A stretch of 64,000 bases of DNA from Nitrospira sp. (GTDB lineage Bacteria > Nitrospirota > Nitrospiria > Nitrospirales > Nitrospiraceae): the NCBI GenBank assembly GCA_022226935.1, contig CP092081.1:1932416-1996415 (forward strand), in the 5' to 3' direction. Below the pieces are notes generated by a model, which saw nothing but the letters and a program-made list of their open reading frames with translations, was not told where the DNA came from and searched no databases. Position 1 is the stretch's first letter. Each line of letters begins with the position of its first letter. The position numbers and the translations under genes were made by a program. Positions 8,437-16,888 of the stretch are shown piece by piece.

Positions 8437-9189
8437 ATGCGTGCCAATCATTCGCCGGAATCTCCCGAACAGTCCTCGGTGCTCACGATCGGAGTCACGG
8501 ACCTGATGACGTCGCTGGCAGTCATTTTTATCCTGCTGTTCAGTGCGTATGTGACCAAGGTGTCTGAAACAGAAGTGCAAGCAAAGATGAAGGTCCCCAT
8601 ACAGGCGCCTGAGCGGAATGCAGTGACAAGCACAACGGAGGACATGAAGGGAGTGCTTCGCGACCACTTTCAACGGTTCGATCTGTCGCTGGATGCCGAC
8701 CCCGCCGATCCCAATGTTGTACGGATTGTCGTGCCCGATGCCTTGCTGAACTTCGAGTTTGGGAAAGGAACGCTGTCGTCCGTCGCGGATCAGTTTCTGG
8801 TGGATGCGATGCCGACCTACGCCGCGCTTCTCTGCGGCGCCATGCGTGATCGCATCGATTCGCTGGTCATCGAAGGGCATACCGACGATCGCGGGTCGGA
8901 CATTTACAATTTAAAGCTCAGCCAAGAACGATCACTGAACGTCATGGTCAAGGGACTTGAGGTGATCAAAGATTCGGCGCCCTGGGCCTACCGCTGCTTT
9001 CATGAAAAAACGTCGGCCAGTGGACGAGGTCGGCAGGATCTGGTGGTGGATCAGTCGCGGGTGCTCGACCGAGACAAAAGCCGCCGCGTGGTCTTTAAGA
9101 TCCGATTACGCTCCACAGATCGACCGGGGGAAGTGAATCAGGCCATGCGGCCGCTCGAATCGCCGGCCTTCAGTTCCCGTCTCTTCTAG
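8437..9189 (+). CDS. ZorB-like OmpA-domain peptidoglycan-binding subunit
   Basis: This 250-residue partner of the upstream ZorA-like gene has a short cytoplasmic start and one membrane helix preceded by an acidic residue (GVTDLMTSLAVIFILLFSA). The Asp is where MotB/ZorB carry the ion-binding carboxylate. A C-terminal OmpA/MotB domain follows, with SLVIEGHTDDRGSDIYNLKLSQERS and DKSRRVVFKIRL, and should anchor to peptidoglycan. The start is one nucleotide after the ZorA-like stop. No ZorC, ZorD or ZorE gene is nearby, so this is an orphan pair. Its stop codon overlaps that of the convergent gene in the palindrome CTAG. Confidence 0.78.
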   Translation: MRANHSPESPEQSSVLTIGVTDLMTSLAVIFILLFSAYVTKVSETEVQAKMKVPIQAPERNAVTSTTEDMKGVLRDHFQRFDLSLDADPADPNVVRIVVPDALLNFEFGKGTLSSVADQFLVDAMPTYAALLCGAMRDRIDSLVIEGHTDDRGSDIYNLKLSQERSLNVMVKGLEVIKDSAPWAYRCFHEKTSASGRGRQDLVVDQSRVLDRDKSRRVVFKIRLRSTDRPGEVNQAMRPLESPAFSSRLF

Positions 9190-10049
9190 CGCGCGTTCGA
9201 TGGCGGCGCATCCTTGGCGCAACGAAACCCGACATCATTTCTTCGCGCATCGGGCGCATACCCGGCGCGATTGGCGGATCGAATGGATTTGGCATCATTG
9301 TTCCAAGCCCCGCCGCGCAATGCCCTGAGAGGGCCTGCCGAAGGGCCGGAAGGATTGTCTCGCGGGCTAAACTGGTAGTAGGTGGCGTCGTACCAATCGG
9401 CGACCCATTCCCACAGGTTTCCGGCCAAGTCGTAGACTCCATTCGGCGTTTTTCCCAATTCGAACTGTCCGACGTTGGTCAGCGTGTCATAGCCATGCCA
9501 TTTGGTGTGCCCGGCATTGGCGTGCCCCCTCGTGGGATGCGTGTCGCCCCAGGGATACATCCGTCCCTCGGTACCTCGTGCAGCCAGCTCCCATTCCGCT
9601 TCGGTGGGCAATCGTCTCCCCACCCATCGGCAGTAGTCGCGCGCGTCATACCAATTGACGCCGACCACCGGTTTGTTCTGGTGGGAACCACTGGTGGCCT
9701 CATTCCATTTGAAGGGCGGGTCTGTTTTTTGTGAAACGAGAAATTCGGCATAACGCCAGACTGTGACTTCTTGTGTCTCCAGGTAGAAGGCTTTGACGGA
9801 GACGCGGTGCACCGGCTGTTCGTCGTTCTGGCCTCGGTCACTTCCCATGGCGAACTCACCGGCGGGGATAAAGGCCATTGGCGCGCTTGTTGAAGAATTG
9901 ATTGTGATGGCGTGGCGTTCTGTATGGCTGGCTGGAGAAGCGCTTGGCCAGGTGTCATGGCCGCTGCTGGTCTCGGGAATCATGAACCAGATCAGCCCGG
10001 CGAAAACATACGAGAGCAAAGAAAATATGCGCATCGGCTGAACGCTCAT
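9186..10049 (-). CDS. Exported SUMF1/FGE-family protein lacking the catalytic cysteines
   Basis: This 287-residue protein has a probable signal peptide (MRIFSLLSYVFAGLIWFMI) and a formylglycine-generating-enzyme fold: FIPAGEFAMGSDRG, YLETQEVTVWRYAEF, PVVGVNWYDARDYCRWVGRRLPTEAEWELAARG, GNLWEWVADW and LRALRGGAWNNDAKSIRSA. True formylglycine-generating enzymes have a cysteine pair shortly after the RGGSW motif; here NNDAKSIRSANRAGY has none. It is therefore a PvdO/EgtB-like relative of unknown substrate. Start could also be the ATG at 10034. It is convergent with the ZorB-like gene and not obviously in an operon. Confidence 0.82.
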   Translation of the reverse strand: MSVQPMRIFSLLSYVFAGLIWFMIPETSSGHDTWPSASPASHTERHAITINSSTSAPMAFIPAGEFAMGSDRGQNDEQPVHRVSVKAFYLETQEVTVWRYAEFLVSQKTDPPFKWNEATSGSHQNKPVVGVNWYDARDYCRWVGRRLPTEAEWELAARGTEGRMYPWGDTHPTRGHANAGHTKWHGYDTLTNVGQFELGKTPNGVYDLAGNLWEWVADWYDATYYQFSPRDNPSGPSAGPLRALRGGAWNNDAKSIRSANRAGYAPDARRNDVGFRCAKDAPPSNAR

Positions 10050-10207
10050 CCACGATCATTCCATTCCGACAGCGGGTCTAGACGCATTATTGTATCGCGT
10101 CTCTGTCCGGAAGTGTGGCGTTGCGTAACGCGTGGAATGTGTGGCAGCGTTCGTCCCTGATAGTGAATGATGGAGGTGTGACGGGTGCCGGATGCGGCCG
10201 GCAGAGA

Positions 10208-10540
10208 CTATTTCAGCAGATGATCGGAAATTAATGCGGCCAGCTCGGCCGGTTCGACGACTCCTTCACGAGTCAGCAACAGTTTGCCCTGTGCGAAGAA
10301 GTGTGTGGTGGGGTACGTTTCAAACGTATGCGCTTTCTTGATCTCGCGGCAACGGCCGGGCACATGCATCTTGGCTTTGCCGATCTTGATGGTGGGAAAT
10401 TTTGCGGCAGTTTCTTCCAAAATGGGATCGTACTGCTTGCAGGGTTCGCAGGTAGCTAGCCCATAGGCCACTACTGCACCGGCACTCTCGGTGAATTCTT
10501 TATAGTTCTCATCCCGAACATCTTGTACTGTGCCGGTCAT
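10208..10540 (-). CDS. Thioredoxin-like protein with CEPC active site
   Basis: The 110-residue single-domain thioredoxin fold carries the redox motif ATCEPCKQYDP (CxxC) and the cis-proline segment TYPTTHFF. There is no signal peptide, so it is cytoplasmic. The CEPC dipeptide differs from the CGPC of thioredoxin A, so its redox potential and partners may differ. It lies 77 nt after the peroxiredoxin gene on the same strand and is a plausible reductant for it (inference), with a strong hairpin between them. Confidence 0.85.
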   Translation of the reverse strand: MTGTVQDVRDENYKEFTESAGAVVAYGLATCEPCKQYDPILEETAAKFPTIKIGKAKMHVPGRCREIKKAHTFETYPTTHFFAQGKLLLTREGVVEPAELAALISDHLLK

Positions 10541-10567
10541 GGGCTCTCCTCGTCTAGGACAGATGAT

Positions 10568-10602
10568 CGAGGGGAGGGCCTCGTGATGGCCCTTTCCCCT
10601 CG
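10568..10602 (-). other. Strong intercistronic hairpin between peroxiredoxin and thioredoxin
   Basis: Thirteen base pairs (CGAGGGGAGGGCC with GGCCC-TTTCCCCTCG, one 2-nt bulge) close a 7-nt loop. No T run follows on either strand, so it is more likely an mRNA-stabilising or partial-termination element than a full terminator. It would let the upstream peroxiredoxin be expressed above the thioredoxin. Confidence 0.6.
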
Positions 10603-10617
10603 GTCCCCGTTTGTCGC

Positions 10618-11088
10618 TTAGCTCAGTTTCGCGAGGGCGGCGAGAATGTCCTTATCTTCCCGCGCGACCTTGATTTCCTGAACCTTGACGTACGCCACTT
10701 TGCCGTTCTTGTCGACGATGACCGTGGCGCGCTTGCCGCAATTCAACGGCTCAAAATACAATCCGTACTTCTTGACCACTTCGCGGTTGAAGTCGGACAA
10801 GAGGCGGTGCTTCAAGTCGAGCGAATCTGCCCAGGCCTTGTGCGAAAAGAAACTGTCGCAGCTGATGCCGAACAGCTCGGCATGGGCGCCTTGGAACTTA
10901 GGGAAGTCATCGGTCAGGCACTTGTTTTCGCCCTGACAAACCGGGCTCCAGTCGAGCGGGTAAAACGCGAGCACCACATTGCTCTTCCCGCGATAATCGC
11001 TCAGCTTGACGTCCTTCTGATCCTGATCTTTTAATGTGAAATCCGGCGCGGTATCGCCGACTTTAATTTCTGCCGCCACATCACTCAT
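10618..11088 (-). CDS. AhpC/TSA-type peroxiredoxin
   Basis: This 156-residue thiol peroxidase starts [45 protein letters not shown]. The peroxidatic cysteine lies in DWSPVCQGE, where the family threonine (TxxC) is a serine, and a further Cys pair-candidate occurs at GISCDSF and LNCGKR. The fold and length fit the AhpE/Bcp-like one-domain class. An excellent TAGGAGG ribosome site precedes the ATG. It reduces hydroperoxides using thioredoxin, which the next gene may supply. Confidence 0.88.
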   Translation of the reverse strand: MSDVAAEIKVGDTAPDFTLKDQDQKDVKLSDYRGKSNVVLAFYPLDWSPVCQGENKCLTDDFPKFQGAHAELFGISCDSFFSHKAWADSLDLKHRLLSDFNREVVKKYGLYFEPLNCGKRATVIVDKNGKVAYVKVQEIKVAREDKDILAALAKLS

Positions 11089-11245
11089 TGAAATCCTCCT
11101 AGGTTAGACCTGCGGAACTGCGCAAACTCATTCGTGGTACCACGCCTGGAAAAACCTTGTCAACGGGGCCAGAAGGCCTAGGTGAAGAGAGTGGACACCG
11201 ACAATCGAGTGATTTCGCAATGGTTTGGGAGAGAACTGCGGCAGG

Positions 11246-12001
11246 TCAGAGAAGGTCGGTACTGATTTGTCGGAAGGCCATCATGCGACCGGTTGGTGCG
11301 GCGGTGCGATGCTTGATGAATCGAATGGTGTGAGCAAGGGCATTGAGATCCATTGTGCACCCCACCTTCTGGTTGTGCCCCTTCCGTAACACGGCGTCGG
11401 CGGCACATTGGAGAAGTGTGATGGTTTCTCGGTCCGGGAGGCCTCGCGGCTGAATGACTTCCAATTCGTCCAAGCCAAACTTTGTGAGCCCGAGTGTGTA
11501 GAACCATTCGGATGAATGATCATCGGTTTCGCTGTGTTGGACGGTGACATGGTCGGCGGCGACAAATACATCCAACGGGCGATCATTCCAATCCGAAGGA
11601 TTCAGATAGTCATGGCAAGTCATGTCGAACGCTGTCCCTTGCGTGAGCAGCGTCAGGCCGCGAGCGAGTCGAGCAGTGACCAGCACAGTGTCGGCAAGGG
11701 TGCTTGGCGTGGCGGAGGAGAGAGAAACGGCACCTAACTCTTGATGGTCCCATGACAGGACCTGCTGCCATTGGGCAGTTTCGGTGTTCGGCAGACTCGT
11801 CAGCACATGTGCCAGCCAGGGACCGTGGCTCGCGCTGGCACGGCCCTCTGCGACCGGTTCCTGCCAGGTCAGGGGACCTCCGTAGTGGAGGTCGTACCAG
11901 ACCGTCAGTTCACCGAGGGACGGCGGCATCCCTCGATAGCCGATGACATAGAGCGGAGGCTTGGCGGGCGCAGGTTTCGGGGCCTTTTTCCGAATCTTCA
12001 T
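11246..12001 (-). CDS. Hypothetical protein, 251 residues
   Basis: I do not recognise this protein. It begins with a basic Lys/Pro-rich stretch (MKIRKKAPKPAPAKPPLYVIGYRGMPP) followed by a mixed alpha/beta region. Motifs that may be conserved include DLHYGGPLTWQEP, HDYLNPSDWNDRPLDVFVAADHV and FYTLGLTKFGLDELEV. There is no signal peptide or membrane segment. It lies 37 nt before typA on the same strand, downstream in the transcript, so may share its messenger. Its codon use matches the neighbours. Confidence 0.6.
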   Translation of the reverse strand: MKIRKKAPKPAPAKPPLYVIGYRGMPPSLGELTVWYDLHYGGPLTWQEPVAEGRASASHGPWLAHVLTSLPNTETAQWQQVLSWDHQELGAVSLSSATPSTLADTVLVTARLARGLTLLTQGTAFDMTCHDYLNPSDWNDRPLDVFVAADHVTVQHSETDDHSSEWFYTLGLTKFGLDELEVIQPRGLPDRETITLLQCAADAVLRKGHNQKVGCTMDLNALAHTIRFIKHRTAAPTGRMMAFRQISTDLL

Positions 12002-12038
12002 GCAGTCCGCACGAGCTGGCGCGAGGCGCTGTCAGGGA

Positions 12039-13919
12039 TTACTTTGCGCTTTTCTTGGCCTTCCGGCGATCGTCCGGGTTAAGCAGGCGCTTGCGCAGGC
12101 GCAGATATTTGGGTGTCACCTCGACCAATTCATCCTGGCCGATATACTCCATAGCGAATTCGAGCGACATTTCCCGTGGCGGCGTGAGCACCAACGCTTC
12201 GTCGGTGCCGGCGGCGCGCATGTTGCTCAATTGTTTCTGCTTGCACACGTTGACGTCCAGATCTTCGTCACGGCTGTTTTGTCCGACAACCATTCCCTGA
12301 TAGACCTCAACCGATGCGCCGATGAACAATTCGCCGCGCTCCTGAGTCATGAACAGCGCGTATGCGGTGCTGGTTCCGGCTTCGAAAGCCACCAGTGAGC
12401 CATGGGGTGCGACGAGCAACGCCTTTTCGTCAGCCGGCGCATAGCCCGAAAACACATGGTGCAAGATGATGGTGCCTCGTGTCTTCGCGAGCAGGATATT
12501 CTTGAGGCCGATGATGCCGCGCGTCGGGATGTGATACTCGATATGCATTTCGCTGGCAGTGCCCTCGGAATGCACGAGTTTCATATGGCGGAGCTCTCCG
12601 CGGCGTTTTCCGATTTCTTCGATCACCGGACCCTGGTATTCCGATGGGACTTGAATGGTCAGTTCTTCAAACGGTTCCGTGACCGTATCTCCGTCTCGAT
12701 GCAGGATGACTTCGGGCTGGGAGATTTGAAGCTCATACCCTTCGCGACGCATCTGCTCGATGAGCACGCCGAGATGAAGCTCTCCGCGTCCGGCCACCAG
12801 GAATCGGTCGGCGCTGTCGGTTTCCTGCACGCGCAAGGAGACGTTGGTCTCCAGTTCCTTGAACAATCGTTCGCGCAGGTGGCGTGAGGTCAGGTATTTT
12901 CCGTCGCGGCCGGCGAACGGGCTATTGTTCACGGAAAACGTCATTTGCACGGTCGGTTCGTCGATCGTGACGCGCGGAAGCGCGACGGGGCTGCTCGGAT
13001 CGGCAATCGTATCGCCGATGTTCACTTCTTCCAGTCCCGAGATAGCAACGATTTCACCGGCTTCAGCGGACTCTACGTCACTGCGTTCGAGCCCCGAAAA
13101 CACTGCAAGGTCGGAGATCTTCCCCGGAACCTGGCCGCCGTCTTTGGTGAGCGTCACCACATTTTGCCGTCGGGCGATTGAGCCGGACTGAATTTTGCCG
13201 ATCCCCATTTTGCCCTTATAGGAATCCTGGGCAAGAGCCAGTACCAAGAGCTGGAACGGGTCGTCGCGGTTAATGGCCGGGGCGGGGATCTTGTCGAGAA
13301 TGGTTTCCAGCAGCGGAGAGATATCCGTCCCAGGCTGTTTCAGATCAAGAGTCGCGATGCCTTTGATGGCAGAGGCGTAGACGATGGGGAAATCGAGCTG
13401 TTCGTCAGTCGCGCCCAAATGTACGAATAAGTCGAACGTCCGATTGACCACGTCATCGATCACGGCGTCCGGGCGATCGATTTTGTTGATGACAACAATG
13501 GCTTTATGTCCGAGGGCCAACGCTTTCCGCAAGACAAACGTGGTCTGCGGCATGGGGCCTTCTTTCGCGTCCACGAGGATCAGCACACCATCCACCATGC
13601 GTAGCGTGCGCTCGACTTCGCCGCCGAAATCGGCATGTCCCGGCGTGTCGACAATGTTGATCTTCACCCCTTTGTAGGTCACGCTGGCATTCTTGGCACG
13701 GATGGTGATGCCGCGCTCGCGCTCCTGGTCCATCGAGTCCATGATGCGTTCGCCCATGTCATCGATTTTGCGATGCACGTGAGTCTGCCGCAGCACGGCA
13801 TCGACGAGCGTGGTTTTCCCGTGGTCGACGTGCGCGATAATGGCGATGTTGCGAATGTCGGTCCGACGACCTTTCGGCGCGTGCAAACCAGTGGTGGGAG
13901 AGGGCGCTGAGCTGTTCAT
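12039..13919 (-). CDS. typA: TypA/BipA ribosome-associated GTPase
   Basis: This translational GTPase of about 626 residues has G-domain motifs [27 protein letters not shown] and [13 protein letters not shown]-like domains II, III and V and the BipA-specific C-terminal domain follow (ending in a basic [17 protein letters not shown] tail). BipA binds the ribosome and aids assembly and stress or cold adaptation. I prefer ATG 13919, preceded by GGAG, over an in-frame TTG at 13928. The leader holds a terminator-like hairpin and a candidate promoter, described separately. The gene is divergent from the penicillin-binding protein gene. Confidence 0.95.
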   Translation of the reverse strand: MNSSAPSPTTGLHAPKGRRTDIRNIAIIAHVDHGKTTLVDAVLRQTHVHRKIDDMGERIMDSMDQERERGITIRAKNASVTYKGVKINIVDTPGHADFGGEVERTLRMVDGVLILVDAKEGPMPQTTFVLRKALALGHKAIVVINKIDRPDAVIDDVVNRTFDLFVHLGATDEQLDFPIVYASAIKGIATLDLKQPGTDISPLLETILDKIPAPAINRDDPFQLLVLALAQDSYKGKMGIGKIQSGSIARRQNVVTLTKDGGQVPGKISDLAVFSGLERSDVESAEAGEIVAISGLEEVNIGDTIADPSSPVALPRVTIDEPTVQMTFSVNNSPFAGRDGKYLTSRHLRERLFKELETNVSLRVQETDSADRFLVAGRGELHLGVLIEQMRREGYELQISQPEVILHRDGDTVTEPFEELTIQVPSEYQGPVIEEIGKRRGELRHMKLVHSEGTASEMHIEYHIPTRGIIGLKNILLAKTRGTIILHHVFSGYAPADEKALLVAPHGSLVAFEAGTSTAYALFMTQERGELFIGASVEVYQGMVVGQNSRDEDLDVNVCKQKQLSNMRAAGTDEALVLTPPREMSLEFAMEYIGQDELVEVTPKYLRLRKRLLNPDDRRKAKKSAK

Positions 13920-13943
13920 AATCTCCAATGCCGTGAAAGTGCC

Positions 13944-13971
13944 AAAAAAAAGACGCCTTCCTACGAAGGCG
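13944..13971 (-). terminator. Terminator-like hairpin in the typA leader
   Basis: On the minus strand a 7-bp stem (CGCCTTC with GAAGGCG, 4-nt loop) is followed directly by TCT and a run of T, eight A on the plus strand at 13944-13951. It lies about 25 nt upstream of the typA start, too close for another promoter to fit between. Transcripts from the candidate promoter at 13985-14014 must cross it. Confidence 0.7.
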
Positions 13972-13984
13972 CCTAATCCTATGG

Positions 13985-14014
13985 ACTATACCCGATTCAA
14001 ATCGCTTCCCGCAA
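13985..14014 (-). promoter_or_regulatory. Candidate sigma70 promoter for typA
   Basis: On the minus strand TTGCGG (14009-14014) and TATAGT (13985-13990) are 18 bp apart. Transcription would begin near 13978, immediately before the terminator-like hairpin. Confidence 0.5.
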
Positions 14015-14068
14015 GCTGATTGTGAAATGTGCGGCGGAAACTTCTTTCGACGACGATTCGCACCTTGC

Positions 14069-14097
14069 TTGAGTTTGTCCGGTGCGCATTGTATGGT
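14069..14097 (+). promoter_or_regulatory. Candidate sigma70 promoter for the PBP1A gene
   Basis: TTGAGT at 14069-14074 and TATGGT at 14092-14097 are 17 bp apart, with a predicted start near 14104 and a leader of about 40 nt. Confidence 0.55.
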
Positions 14098-14142
14098 GGG
14101 ATTGTCGCGGGTTGACCTCTTTCCTCGCAACCACCCAACTTC

Positions 14143-16536
14143 ATGTCCGAACTCGATCACTTGCTCGATAAGCCGGAGAAGCCACGTCGTCGTCGGCGCT
14201 GGTGGAAAATTATTCTGATCGGACTGTTGCTCGCCATTGTACTCGGCGGCGCGGGCGCCGCCGGAACGCTCTGGTATTTTTCGCAAGATCTACCCTCGCT
14301 CGATCCGCTCCAGAACTATCAGCCGAGTTTGGTCACGCGCGTCTATTCTGATGATCGGCAGGTCATCGGCCAGTTTTTCATTGAACGACGCTTTCTCAAA
14401 CCCATCCAGGACATGCCGAAGAGCCTGACTCAGGCCGTGATTGCGACCGAAGATACGCGGTTCTTTGAACACCCGGGCTTGGATATCGTGGGCATTCTTC
14501 GGGCGGCCTGGACGAATATTCGGCATGGCGGGCGGAAGGTCGAAGGCGCCAGCACGATCACCCAACAGCTGGCGCGGTCTCTCTTCCTGTCGGCCGAGCG
14601 GACGTTCGATCGCAAAGTGCGCGAGCTCATCCTGGCTTACAAAATGGAGTTGGTCCTGTCGAAGGAGCAGATTCTGGAGATGTATCTCAACCAGATCTAT
14701 TTTGGGCAGGGCGCCTATGGCGTAGCGGCGGCCGGCCAGACCTATTTTGGGAAGGAACTTCCGAAACTCACATTGGCTGAATCGGCGTTTCTCGCCGGGC
14801 TTCCCAAATCTCCCAGCCACTATTCGCCCTTCAAAGCCTATGATCGCGCTAAAAAACGGCAGGAACATGTGCTCAGCCGCATGGCGGAAGCGGGGTTCAT
14901 TAGTGTCGCTAATCGGGATCAGGCCATTGCCGAAAAGCTGAATTTCCGCCGCCCCGGCAGCGAACATCTTGGTCCGTATTTCGTGGAATACATTCGCCAG
15001 CTCCTCGTGGCCAAGTTCGGTGAAGCCATGGTGTACAAGGGCGGACTGGAAGTCTTTACCACGCTGAACGCCGACATGCAGAAAGCGGCCGAAGCCGCCG
15101 TGTTTAACGGTTTGCGAGAAGTGGACAAGCGCCAGGGGTGGCGCGGTCCGCTCCGCACCGTCGATCTAGCCACCCTGGAAGTTCCGGCACACGATCCCTC
15201 TGTGAAGCTCGCGGAGGGAGATATGATGGAAGGGGTAGTGACGAAAATTGCCAAGGATCACGTCCTGGTCCAGATCGGTGGGACAACCGGCCGGCTCAGT
15301 TTCGATGATATGGCATGGGCCTCCAAATACCTCAAAGGCAAAGATCCTACGAAGGATGCCGTTCCCGTCAAGAACATCAAGCAACTGCTCACGCCCGGCG
15401 ACGTGATCGAGGTCGGCATAAAGAAGCTGGATAAAGATGTCGTGCATCTGCGGTTGGAGCAGACTCCGGTCGTGGAAGGGGCACTCGTGGCCGTCGATCC
15501 CAAAACCGGCGCGATCCGCGCCATGGTCGGCGGGTATGATTTTGCGCGCAGCGAATACAATCGGGCCGTGCTTGCGCGCCGTCAGCCGGGGTCCTCGTTC
15601 AAACCGATCATCTATGCTACGGCGATGAATCAGGGGATGAGTCCGGCCACGGTGGTGTTGGATGCACCGGTGGTGTATGAGCAGGAAGAGGAGGACAAGA
15701 CGTGGAAGCCGGAAAATTACGGCAAGCGGTTTCACGGCATTGTCAGTCTGCGGGAAGCACTGATCCATTCGCACAATCTCGCCACGGTTCGCCTTCTGGA
15801 TAAGGTCGGGATTCGAAATGTGATCGATTTTTCACGCACCGTGGGTGTCGTCAGTCCGCTCGCTGCGGACCTGTCGCTCGCATTGGGCTCTTCCAGTGTC
15901 GGCTTGATGGAGCTCGTGTCGGTCTACGGGGTATTTGCCAACCAGGGCGTTCGTGTCGAGCCCTATGCCGTGGCCAGTGTGCAGGATAGCGGGGGACGTA
16001 CATTGGAGCAGGCGGCCATTCAGCCACGGCAGGTGGTATCCCGTGAAACGGCCTACCTCATCACCAACATGATGGAAGATGTGATCCAGCGCGGCACGGG
16101 CATTGCGGCGAAAGCGGTCATCGATCGGCCCGTGGCGGGAAAAACCGGCACGACCAATGATTTTACTGATGCTTGGTTCATCGGTTCGACGCCCAATTTG
16201 GCAACCGGCGCATGGGTAGGATTCGACGATCGGCGCCCCTTGGGAGAAACCGAGTCAGGTGCGCATGCGGCCTTGCCGATTTGGATCGCCTTCATGAAGG
16301 AAGCCCTCAAGCAGCTGCCGGTGGTGCCGTTTGAAATCCCCGAAGGCGTCATGTTCGTCAAAGTCGATCCTTCGACGGCGCTCCTGACCGATCAGGATGA
16401 ACAGCGGGGCACAGTGGAACTCTTTACCAAGGGCACAGAGCCCACGAAGAGCGCCGGATCCAAAATTGATCCCACCGAATTTTACAAACTCGATCAACTC
16501 CAGGACAGTGTCCCGCTCCCCTCGGCCGAACCGTAG
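14143..16536 (+). CDS. mrcA: Class A penicillin-binding protein (PBP1A type)
   Basis: This 797-residue bifunctional peptidoglycan synthase has a basic cytoplasmic start and one membrane helix (IILIGLLLAIVLGGAGAAGTLWYF). The glycosyltransferase (GT51) domain has IATEDTRFFEHPGLDIVGILRAAW and GASTITQQLARSLFLS. An OB-like insert (about 350-440) follows, then the transpeptidase domain with RQPGSSFKPIIYA (active Ser near 484), SHN near 543 and GKTGTTNDFTDAWF (KTG near 667). It polymerises glycan strands and cross-links stem peptides on the outer face of the inner membrane. Length and domain order are normal. The ribosome site is weak. Confidence 0.95.
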   Translation: MSELDHLLDKPEKPRRRRRWWKIILIGLLLAIVLGGAGAAGTLWYFSQDLPSLDPLQNYQPSLVTRVYSDDRQVIGQFFIERRFLKPIQDMPKSLTQAVIATEDTRFFEHPGLDIVGILRAAWTNIRHGGRKVEGASTITQQLARSLFLSAERTFDRKVRELILAYKMELVLSKEQILEMYLNQIYFGQGAYGVAAAGQTYFGKELPKLTLAESAFLAGLPKSPSHYSPFKAYDRAKKRQEHVLSRMAEAGFISVANRDQAIAEKLNFRRPGSEHLGPYFVEYIRQLLVAKFGEAMVYKGGLEVFTTLNADMQKAAEAAVFNGLREVDKRQGWRGPLRTVDLATLEVPAHDPSVKLAEGDMMEGVVTKIAKDHVLVQIGGTTGRLSFDDMAWASKYLKGKDPTKDAVPVKNIKQLLTPGDVIEVGIKKLDKDVVHLRLEQTPVVEGALVAVDPKTGAIRAMVGGYDFARSEYNRAVLARRQPGSSFKPIIYATAMNQGMSPATVVLDAPVVYEQEEEDKTWKPENYGKRFHGIVSLREALIHSHNLATVRLLDKVGIRNVIDFSRTVGVVSPLAADLSLALGSSSVGLMELVSVYGVFANQGVRVEPYAVASVQDSGGRTLEQAAIQPRQVVSRETAYLITNMMEDVIQRGTGIAAKAVIDRPVAGKTGTTNDFTDAWFIGSTPNLATGAWVGFDDRRPLGETESGAHAALPIWIAFMKEALKQLPVVPFEIPEGVMFVKVDPSTALLTDQDEQRGTVELFTKGTEPTKSAGSKIDPTEFYKLDQLQDSVPLPSAEP

Positions 16537-16653
16537 CGATTCCCGAAAAGGTCGACATTTTCTGACAGGCATTCACATGCCGGAGTGGTATGTTCCAACG
16601 TGAAGGTTCGTGGTGTTCGCGTTCAGCGGGGCAGTCGTGAGATGCGGCGCAGG

Positions 16654-16866
16654 TCAGGATTGAGAATCCTGATATTCTTCGTGCCAGGCCATTTGGATGG
16701 ATTCGAGGATTTTCTCGTTTGATTTTTTGGGATCGTCTTTGAAATCCGGGAGAGCGACGATCCAGGCATGCATGTCCGTAAAGCGGATGGTCAGCGGGTC
16801 GGCATCCGGGTGCTCCTCGACCAGGCGAATCGCGATATCTTCTGCATCCTGCCATTTCAAATCCAT
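16654..16866 (-). CDS. iscX: IscX, small acidic ISC protein
   Basis: This 70-residue acidic protein matches IscX/YfhJ: LKWQDAEDIAIRLVEEHPDADPLTIRFTDMHAWIVALPDF, then DDPKKSNEKILESIQMAWHEEY. IscX binds the cysteine desulfurase IscS and iron and modulates cluster assembly. It lies 22 nt after hscA as the last gene of the ISC operon, its usual place. Confidence 0.93.
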   Translation of the reverse strand: MDLKWQDAEDIAIRLVEEHPDADPLTIRFTDMHAWIVALPDFKDDPKKSNEKILESIQMAWHEEYQDSQS

Positions 16867-16888
16867 CAGGGCTCCTCGCGTCGGTGAA

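Noticed and set aside
13972-14030. tRNA-like fragment near ATTCAAATC
   Set aside because: The T-loop-like string has no matching acceptor or anticodon arm; nothing folds as a tRNA.
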